A program made the position numbers and the translations under genes. 64,000 bases of DNA, taken from Paracamarosporium sp. OC-R06-R3. Its lineage: Eukaryota > Ascomycota > Dothideomycetes > Pleosporales > Didymosphaeriaceae. The notes beneath the pieces were generated by a model. The model made no database searches and was not told where the DNA came from. It saw nothing but the letters and a program-made list of their open reading frames with translations. Positions 56,201 to 64,000 of the stretch are shown here, piece after piece; the first letter of the stretch is position 1; every line of letters starts with the position of its first letter. The stretch covers positions 62,001-126,000 of the forward strand of contig JACVRA010000071.1 in the NCBI GenBank assembly GCA_019828545.1. Reading direction: 5' to 3'.

Positions 56201-56868
56201 AGAAGCCAAAGGCAGTTCCAGCACCAACTCGTGCGGATCTCGCTGCAGCCCGTCCTGTTGCGCGTATGCAGACGATACAAGATGCCAACCGCATTCAAGT
56301 CCCGCCAGTCAATCCAGCTAAGCCTCCGAAGCGGCCATATCAACCCGAACAGGACGAGTCGACGCTCCAGCGTCCCCCCAAGCGTCCTTCGACGCAGGCA
56401 AAGATGAATCCCATGACGCCCGCACATCCTAACTCACAATTCGCAAAGGGCAAGATCCCTTTCGCGGAACCCGCTCAGCCCCCACAAGCACAGTATCAGA
56501 ATGGCGAGGAAATCAAACTGCCAGAGATCATGACTGACTCTGAAGACGAGGACTCGGACAATGAGTTCGAGCAGCCTAGCTGGGTGAATACGCCAAATCT
56601 TCGCGAGCTATTGACGCAGCAGCAACTGGTTGATCCGGAGCAAGTGTTTGGCCCCATTGCACCCCTGAACATGGAGCAAGTCTTCCCGAACAAGGAGAGA
56701 CACAAGCGTTTCCGTGAGCGGACTAGCAGTGCTTACTGGGTAAACGATCAAGTCACTGAGGAAGAGAGACGGAAAGATCGAGAGGCGAAGGAAAGGCTGG
56801 TCCGCGAGGGCGCTTGGACATACAACCCGAGCCCACGTCCGACCCCACAGCCCAATCGTGGTATGTAA
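53210..56868 (+). CDS. SLI15: Inner centromere protein INCENP (Sli15/Pic1)
   Basis: Three exons, 53210-53385, 53436-53523 and 53575-56868; 1185 residues. Introns are 50 nt (GTATGA, TTTAG) and 51 nt (GTACGC, AACTAAT, CGTAG), both in phase. The N-terminal helix (~20-60) matches the part that binds survivin/borealin. A long disordered middle contains a TQ cluster near 205-230 and a Lys/Glu/Arg-rich helix near 640-700. The C-terminal IN-box, which binds and activates Aurora B, is at ~1085-1150: PSWVNTPNLRELL, DPEQVFGPIAPLNMEQVF and RFRERTSSAYW. The last motif carries the Thr-Ser-Ser that Aurora phosphorylates. It scaffolds the chromosomal passenger complex at centromeres and the spindle midzone. 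Confidence 0.93.
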
Positions 56869-57287
56869 TTTGAATGGCATTTGCATTGGCGTTGGTGCTT
56901 GACGAGGTATAGGATCTCGTCAGGAGAATATGCGTTTGGCTTAGGACGCTGCTTGGATGTGATGTGTTGGATGAAACGAAGGGCGTACGGCCTACGATGT
57001 ATACACAGGCGTTGTCTGCTTTGATTTTTTTGTTGGCGTTTACGGGACTTGCTTCAAGCATAGCGAGTGTGTATGCTGTATTATTCATGGCACTTGGCGT
57101 TTTGGTTGTCCGGGAGACTCACCTATGGTGGGCTGGGCATTTTTTTCAATCTAGATGGTACCGACTGTATCGGGTACTGTGTTCTTTCAATGAGGACTTG
57201 ACTTTTCTGCTTGATGTGTGTCTAATTGTGTGGAAAGTGTGAAGGTGTGTGGCTATGAAGTGCTACGCAGATGGATTTGGAAGTTGA

Positions 57288-57312
57288 TGGTGGTGGTGGT
57301 GGTGGTGGTGGT
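57288..57312. repeat. (TGG)n microsatellite
   Basis: Eight perfect TGG units in non-coding sequence downstream of INCENP. Confidence 0.9.
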
Positions 57313-58320
57313 CAAGAAGTCAGAACGCATCGGCAATGTACAGCCCTTCACTCTTACGCGTCAAACTGTAACGAAGGGCAGGCCCGTTCCCTGTGGCTGC
57401 ATTAGAGCTCACTTACTATATCGGCTGTCCGCTTCCGTTCCGCATCAACAGCGTCAGCTGTTGTATCGTCCGTGCAAGATGTAAGCTACTAGCCTTTGCT
57501 ATAACTGGAATGGGGAAGGGGAAGCTAAGTGCTACTAGCCTCGATATAGCCACAATATACGAGGTTTAGCGTTGGCAGGGTGTAGGTTTGGGGGCTGCTG
57601 CGGGAGGGTGGTGCTGCGGTTTTGGATTCGGTCGAGCGTTTCCGGACGAGAGGCAAGGCATTGGGTGCCGTACAGTTCCGTGAAGTTGATAAAGGTGTAG
57701 TGAAGACAATGAGTGGTGGCCAATGGCTAGATTGGTGGGTTGTTGGATAGCAGCAGGGTAGTGTACATTGAAGAGTTTTCTGGAGAACTCAAAAGATCTG
57801 CGCGATTTTGTGGGATCTTACAACCGTTTGAAACATGCAAAGCTCACTGATCACTTTGCCTAAACCGGTAGGCACGAAGAAGTATGTGCGTGCCGAAGTG
57901 GTATCGAAGTATAGTCAGTGAGGGCGTTTCAAGGGGGTAGATCATCATTTTGTTGGAGTGTCGTAAGACCATGAGGTGGGAATCATGCCTACAGCCTTCA
58001 GGACAGCCCTCTGGAAAATTGGTTTAACAATGTCTATGGATATAGCACACGTTCTTACGTCTTCGTAACGGCGGGGATCGCAATTCGCTCTGCTTTCGAG
58101 TAGGGCCGGACAATGTTGACAAGTACGTTAGACGCTCACTTAGAATAGAGCATTGGAGAGTACCCCGTCAGTACCCTCCAATACCTCTATCCCAAAAGGG
58201 AAACCAAGGATATCCCAGTAGTGTGCATAAAGTAAGAGCCTGTGCACTTTGCGGAGGTCGGAGTTTAGGGCTGACGAGAACAATCACTTCACGCCCTACG
58301 GATAGGATGTAATCATACGG

Positions 58321-58674
58321 TCAGTGTTCGATGAACGCGGAGAAATCCGCTGTGGCTGAGAGTGAAGATTGGTTCGAGCGTGTTACTTGCCACCACCAAC
58401 GGTCATTGCCCAAATCTATAATCAGTGTTTTTGGTTCGAAAGTCCGCGGAGATGCAGTTGTGACAAGGAAAAACTCTTTTGAAAAATACGAAGAACCATC
58501 AATGCATAAGATATGGAGCGGTGTGAGGTGTTCAATAGTAGACGAGTCCATCCATTTGGGATCTTGTGTATGGTCATGGTTCGCTTCCGGTGTGTGTTGG
58601 CATTCGGTAATTATTCTAGTGCCGAATTTCTGTGCATCTTCAGGCAACAGTATTGGCGGTGAAATCTCTACCAT
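58321..58674 (-). CDS. Hypothetical protein or gene relic, 117 residues
   Basis: An ATG-started minus-strand frame whose composition looks like folded protein: EISPPILLPEDAQKFGTR at the start, and later FEPKTLIIDLGNDRWWWQV. The opposite strand is also open over the same interval (58331-58714), so one of them is a shadow; I prefer the minus strand for its composition. No domain recognised. It may be one exon of a larger or decayed gene together with the frame at 58877-59170. Confidence 0.3.
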   Translation of the reverse strand: MVEISPPILLPEDAQKFGTRIITECQHTPEANHDHTQDPKWMDSSTIEHLTPLHILCIDGSSYFSKEFFLVTTASPRTFEPKTLIIDLGNDRWWWQVTRSNQSSLSATADFSAFIEH

Positions 58675-58876
58675 GCTCAGTGATGATCTCCAAATTTTTA
58701 TTGATACTCATTGAAAACGCATTTAAGCAACGTTATAACCGTTTCGCCGGGTTGCAATTTGTAAGCGTATGCCGTGCAACATGTTAGGTGTGTTATCTGG
58801 AGCATAACATGATGTTGTAACGACTTCGGCTTATCTCATGACCATTTTGCATTTGCTAAAAAAATATCCACACTTG

Positions 58877-59170
58877 TTAGAACACGATCGAATGCTTGGT
58901 GACAAATGCCGGTAGTGGTAAAGTTCCCGCATCAAATAACCTTGCCCCAGATGGGTGATGGCTTCGCGATGAGTGATCGATAATTTGCGACTGCCACAAC
59001 CCGGCAGGGCCGATAGATTGGAACGATACCAAGGTACCCGGAGTTCCAGGACTTGTTCTGAAATCGCACCCTACAAACCTCTTGACCGAGTATCTGCTTT
59101 TGGACTGTGCACTATGTTGTACTTTCATATCATGGCTCGCTGACATACTGGACCGGTGATAGCAATTCAT
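58877..59170 (-). CDS. Hypothetical protein or gene relic, 97 residues
   Basis: An ATG-started minus-strand frame with mixed composition (RYSVKRFVGCDFRTSPGTPG, FVTKHSIVF at the end). It lies upstream of, and on the same strand as, the 117-residue frame. A CTAAC followed by a T-rich stretch and TTTAG sits just after its stop (58873-58844), resembling the 3' end of an intron, but I found no good matching donor. Weak evidence. Confidence 0.22.
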   Translation of the reverse strand: MNCYHRSSMSASHDMKVQHSAQSKSRYSVKRFVGCDFRTSPGTPGTLVSFQSIGPAGLWQSQIIDHSSRSHHPSGARLFDAGTLPLPAFVTKHSIVF

Positions 59171-60201
59171 AGGGAATAAGATGAAAGCCGACGTAATCTT
59201 GGGCTAATAGCCGGTGCAACATGCATCATCTTGTAGGAGTGACCTCATAAGGCTGATCCTGGCACAGTGAGCCTATCGTGTCATCTTGTATTGGGGGGTT
59301 TCGACGATTACTTGAAAGAGAAGTTTGTCGGATCACGATGGATGCTCAAATGCGGAGCGATAGTCCAGTGCGCATCCGACCATCGTCGGCGGGCGGTCAA
59401 GCTGTGGTGACCCAGTGCTTACGCATCACGTCGCATCACGGTTCATTGGTCCGTGGTTAATTTAAGGACAAAACCTAACTGGGTCTGACTTAGTACGGCT
59501 GAAAAGTGCATACAAACCACCCGGAAACTCCCCACGGCATCGTCGAACCATGCTTTGCCGTCTTTCTTGTAGTTAGTCACTTTGCCGCACGGCGAAACAC
59601 GCACTCATGATTTGACGTTATGCCGCTCTGCCGTTAAGCCCGCTGGTGCTGTCCACCGCTCCAACGCCCTTTCGCGTATACATTTGCACACGGACCACGG
59701 TTACGGTCGTTCTAATCAATCATCGAGCATCAAGCCTCGCATTCGTCCGGCACGTATGCCAAATGTGGTCATTGTTAAATAATCTGTACGAACCCTGCGC
59801 GCCGAGTCACCGATGTCCAGCTCCAGCGGCTTCCGTGACCATGCCACTCTCGGAAAGGCATTTCAACAGGCGAAAGGCGCGCCATAACATGCGCCACTCC
59901 CCTTGTCTAAATCTACGTCGCAGGGCGATTTAAGGTTAAATTTGTGTGCGGGAGGATTTAGGAGTGTACTTGCTCGTGGTCCACACACACGTTGCTATTC
60001 TTGTCGGGTTTATTCAGCCTTCCAAGAAAAGGCATTAGCTGGAAGTACCAGCCTGACTGGGCTAGTCGACTTTCGAAGACGTTCGAGAAACCAGGCATTC
60101 ATATACAGCGGCCCGTCCTTGGCGATTGGTTACTGCAAGCTAATCTAGCCATCGAGTGTGGGTTTCTGCCTTCTTCACTGCACGCTATCACACTACGCTT
60201 G

Positions 60202-61066
60202 ATGGTACCATCTGCTGGCGCCATGTTTTCAACACCCATCTATCAGTCTCAACCTACGTCAAGACCCTCCAGCAGGAAGGCAAGCGATCCTGCACAAGAT
60301 CAAGGGCCATCGAAGAAACCCAAAAAAGTCAACAGTGAAATCCGGAAACAACAGAACAGAATAGCATCAAGAAACTACAGTGGGTGAAACTGTCAGATGT
60401 CCATAACCCATAACTGATGAGCCTTCCTGTGTAGGAGAAAAGCGGAAGCGGAAGCTGCAATACCTCCAACAGCTCTTGAAAGATGGAGAATCGCCGGAGC
60501 AGGCTGCGCAGGCTGCGCAGGCTGCCGAAGAAGCACACCGAGAACGTGTGGCGACGCCAGAGTACTACGCTCAGAGACCGCAAGCACCAGCTTTCACATT
60601 ACCATCCAATACTGGGTTTCAATCGTTAGCGGCTTCGAGCGGCAACGCCATTGACCCTATCTTTGCCACCTCAACATCTTACGACCGTCAGGTTGGCGGC
60701 ACAAGCCAAAGCTATGCCCCCTATGAAAGTACTTGGAACGGAACAATGTACGACCCTTCAACTAATGTCGATATGCGAGCTTGGACCGTTCCGACTTGGG
60801 TGCCAAACGTAGATTATGCGTCTTCTGTGTCTTCTAGACCGGAGGAGCTTCAGTACACTCCACCACAGCATACACATCACACTTTCGAACAGCTTACGCC
60901 ACCCCAACAATCCCGCACACCTGAATCTGACCTGTTCATCTTGGGGTCATACGGGCATTGTAGGAGACATGACAGCCAGCAGCCGATGGGGATTTCGAAC
61001 ATGAGTTTACCATCCTCGGCTTCGTCATCACCATACCATTATTCAAGATACGCTCGAGTACCATAA
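60202..61066 (+). CDS. Short bZIP-type transcription factor with weak leucine zipper
   Basis: Two exons, 60202-60379 and 60435-61066; 269 residues. The 55-nt intron (GTGGGT donor, GTGTAG acceptor) splits an Arg codon inside the basic region, which reads RKQQNRIASRNYREKRKRKL after splicing. That fits the bZIP DNA-binding pattern N-x3-S-x2-Y-R. The start could be 60202 or, in better context, 60223. After the basic region there are only two or three leucine-like heptads (LQYLQQLL) before an Ala/Gln/Glu repeat (QAAQAAQAAEEAH), so the zipper is short. The C-terminal ~190 residues are Ser/Thr/Pro/Tyr-rich, as in activation regions. Expected to be nuclear; target genes unknown. Confidence 0.8.
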
Positions 61067-63358
61067 ATCATAACTATGCAAACAACTCCTAAAGGACGGC
61101 GCTCCCTAACAATGACATGCAAATTGCTCGTTCAACACACTACTGCATGAACACGCCGTCTCACAGGAGGAAATGATCGCTTACATCTCTGAGCCACGAC
61201 CGCAATCAGTATCTCATCAAAATACCCCCTTATTTATTATACGCCACGTTTGATCGGCGTTCAGCGAGCTGTAAATACGAGATCCACTTATACCCAGCCA
61301 ATCACTATAACCACCTTTTTCCCCCATGGGAGAATGGGGGCCAAAACGCCTGATCAGAAATCGGAGATTACATACCTAATGGAGAGGCTCACGATGAAAG
61401 CTCATCGCCAGCAGAGCACAAGAAGCCGAGGAACGTAGAGATTTCGGGAACTGCGGGAGATCAGCGAGCAGCGTTGACGGCGAAAGCCGGATGTGGTTTC
61501 CTCCAGATTGAGTTAGCGCTGTCCTAGCAGCGCAGGAATGCCACGAGGCATGCAACAATCACATGCATTCCGCGGAACGGGTAAGAACTGTGGAGAATTA
61601 AATTGACATACCGCGGTGGGGCTGATATAAGCTTGTGAACGTGTGGGACGATAGTGCAGATCTGCTGTGGAAGGCTTACAACTTTATCTTATATGTTGTC
61701 ATAATTAGTGTTCTAGTATAGATATATAGATGCAAAATTCATAGTTGTAACACTCTTGTGAAGTCAGCACCGAATGCGTGAGGCAATTTTTTCTGGGTTT
61801 TGGTATTTGTATAACGTCTTTGCTAAGCATGTGACTTGCATAGATGAAGGAGTCGAAGAGCAAGGTTGAACATGTGGATAGAAGAGGCTAGACACATGCA
61901 CGGATATCAGCATGTGAAAAAGACACTCCTGAGCAGTTGTTCATTTGAGCTAGGTTCACACAGCATAAGGTGTTCGAGCTAGTGCACAAATCACTGTTCA
62001 AAGCGAGAATTGAAAACGTATAGATACACTGCACTTATGAAACAACGACGAGAAAGGCTGATAGGGCAGTTTAAATTCACGAACGGAGCCTCTGAAATCA
62101 AGAGCAAATCCCGTCTTGTGTCTACATAGATCCTACCAACAAGTATAGCAGTATGTCAAGCAAAATTTGCTTCTCTTCCTATAGCCAGACTTCAAGCCAC
62201 AATGTGCGAGTGGTCATGACTAAGGCTCAAGATGGAACGAGCCACCAAACCCCGCGGATGGTGTGCAGGCTATAATACTTAATGATACGTTTCGCACCTC
62301 GCGGGTATCTGGTAGGGTGTAGAAGAAAGATCTTATCACGTCGTATCAGTATCTTTTCCGATCATGCCTTCCATTAGCACTTGTCTCGGCAGCATCAGTA
62401 ATTCCGTCGTTCAACTCGTTCATGTCGGATGTATTTTTGCCAACCGAAATAGAGTTTTGATTGGCAGGGACGTGCAGGTGGTCTGGTTCTGCTTTATTGG
62501 TCATCTAAACTAGGGTCTGATTCGTATTTCGATACGATGAAAATTATGCCAGCATAACACACCAAACTTCTCAAGATAGATGCAATTAACTTGTGTAATC
62601 GTCTGGTAGGTGCGATAAGAAGCTTTCTAGCAAATGCATCACGCGACACACTTTGGGAACTAGCCCTGCTGATCGGTGTTGATCGTCATGGGCAACGATG
62701 TTTGATGGGACACCGGGCTGCCTTTTAACACGTGGAAAAATGGTCAAAAGAAGTCGATTTAAGAGCTAATCATTTTAGGTACGGTGACAGGAACCAAGGA
62801 GTAGGAAATGTGGAAGACTCGGTCTGTGGGTCTAGGCGAAAATCGGTATAGTGGGAAGTATAAAAGTTACACACTGCTGGTGCCAAGCCTCTGCATGAGA
62901 TGCAATGCAACGGCGCCAAACTCTGCAGCCAACATCGAAATGATGCTGCGCCTTGTTTCTGTTCCACAGTTTCGTTACGCGCTCGCGCAGACCAAGTCTG
63001 TGCGGGCAAGCCCGTTTTAGCTGCCGAGAAAGCCGCCGAATGCTGTAACAGACGGATTCGCTCGGTTGTAACGCTTCGATACATCCGCTCGTTATTCCGC
63101 ACCAATTACATGAACACACGGCGATTATCCCCACATAACATACGAGCTTAGTGCGTATTAGGGGCCAAATCACTCGAGTGTTCCTCTGCCGTGCATGCTA
63201 ACCAGCATTAGAGCAGACACCTTGCTTCTACCGGCTTAGGCCAGCCAAGTCATATGATCTGCCCATCTCAAAAGGCTTCTAGCCGATTCCTCTCCACTTC
63301 TACAGTTCTCCTACTGCGCAGTGTCGCGACCACTTCATCAGGCTGCTAGGCAGCTATA
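61067..63358. other. Gene-poor, AT-richer region
   Basis: 2.3 kb without a supportable gene. Looks somewhat AT-richer than the gene-dense block by eye. Frames at 62770-63173 (minus) overlap each other and have no start or domain support. No repeats or transposon features seen. Confidence 0.5.
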
Positions 63359-64000
63359 ATGCCCAAGATAACTGCAAATCGTCGCGGTCGCTTCTTAGGC
63401 CCGTACCGCTTCGCACCGTCCGAACCTCCTGACGACAGCTCCGACGCAGCGACTGCTGCGCGTGCAACGACACTCACGCCCAGAACTGGGCCCAAGCCTC
63501 GCATTAAAGGACATGAGCTTGTGTTCTTAGTAAATTGGCTCGACCTCTGTATATTACAAGGAGAAGACGATCAATTCCAAGAAACGCTTGTCAAGGAATT
63601 CCAAAAGCGCTTCGGACGTGTAGTGAATGCGAAAACCGCCGAAGGAAAGGTTGTCGTAAATTTACAGGAATTAGCAGGTAGAATAGGGTCCAAATATGTT
63701 AGCAAAAGGGAAGTGTTGTCGAAGGGTAGTCGGTGCATCGAGTGGCACCGCGCGCCCGAAGAGCTGAGTACGTAACCTACAGACGCTTCACACCCAGATC
63801 CTGTCCGGTCCAAATGATTCGAAACGAGCGTTACTAACCGAAACTGCCGCTAGTATTCGAATACAATACTATGCGACAAGAGTTGGGACTTCCACTTATC
63901 ATTGTAAGTTGTGTCATTGGGAGCGATGAGTGCCTCTGTCAGACAACAATTAACCTTGAGTGGCAGGCCGACGAAGCGGAGACATTACGGAATAAACTTT
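63359..64000 (+). CDS. 5' part of an unknown gene running off the window
   Basis: Three exons visible: 63359-63767, 63854-63903 and 63967 to the window edge. Intron 1 (86 nt) has GTACGT, TACTAACC and GCTAG; intron 2 (63 nt) has GTAAGT and GGCAG; both keep phase. The start ATG follows a purine-poor leader. The N-terminal 50 residues are basic and disordered (KITANRRGRFLGPYRF). From ~50 a folded, helix-rich part begins (GHELVFLVNWLDLCILQ, KEFQKRFGRVV). The known part is about 164 residues. No family recognised. Confidence 0.6.

Larger units (their letters stand above)
56869..60201. other. Gene-poor region
   Basis: 3.3 kb with only weak candidates (the two minus-strand frames listed separately). 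56870-57480 is the 3' region of INCENP. 59280-59930 contains a stretch resembling antisense tRNA (see findings). The last few hundred bases are the probable promoter of the bZIP-type gene. Confidence 0.5.

Overview
The window looks like chromosomal DNA of a filamentous ascomycete (Pezizomycotina; a Dothideomycete is my best guess, by general resemblance only). The evidence is short introns (about 41-77 nt) with GTRNGN donors and CTAAC-type branch sites just upstream of YAG, cytosolic and mitochondrial eukaryotic ribosomal proteins, a chromosomal passenger INCENP, an Nce102/MARVEL eisosome-type protein, a fungal siderophore acyltransferase, and several very long disordered proteins typical of these fungi. 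I see no bacterial, phage or CRISPR features and no intact transposon.

Layout. 0-7.2 kb: the 3' end of a BTB-type protein gene cut by the window edge, then a 1567-residue disordered protein with a C-terminal membrane hairpin. 7.2-9.8 kb: gene-free, with a diverged tandem repeat of about 220 bp. 9.8-22.0 kb: five minus-strand genes (type II membrane glycosyltransferase, J-domain protein, ribosomal protein eL15, a coiled-coil protein, a PSP1-domain protein). 22.0-29.7 kb: an intron-bearing leader upstream of the PSP1 gene, followed by a gene-poor stretch of about 6 kb. 29.7-56.9 kb: a dense block holding an Nce102-like MARVEL protein, the spliceosome-disassembly factor Ntr1/TFIP11, a 1073-residue Met-rich-tailed protein, two single-pass membrane proteins, a hydroxyornithine acyltransferase divergent from mitochondrial Mn-SOD, an 892-residue protein divergent from mitoribosomal mS37, a 431-residue disordered protein, and INCENP. 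56.9-64.0 kb: another gene-poor stretch with a short bZIP-type factor and the 5' part of an unknown gene at the right edge.

The genes are mostly unrelated housekeeping functions and do not form a biosynthetic cluster. The exceptions are head-to-head pairs sharing one intergenic promoter: Ntr1/1073-residue protein, hydroxyornithine acyltransferase/Mn-SOD, and 892-residue protein/mS37. The acyltransferase/SOD pair links iron handling and oxidative-stress defence on one 575-bp promoter.

Most of the new information is in gene structure. Exon joining was done by hand from splice signals and reading phase. It gives two microexons (9 and 14 nt) in eL15, a stop-free 51-nt intron inside the PSP1 frame, a stop codon embedded in a 5' splice donor in the 1567-residue gene, and a possible alternative terminal exon for the J-domain gene. 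I found no convincing previously undescribed multi-gene system; the candidates below are single-gene or regulatory oddities.
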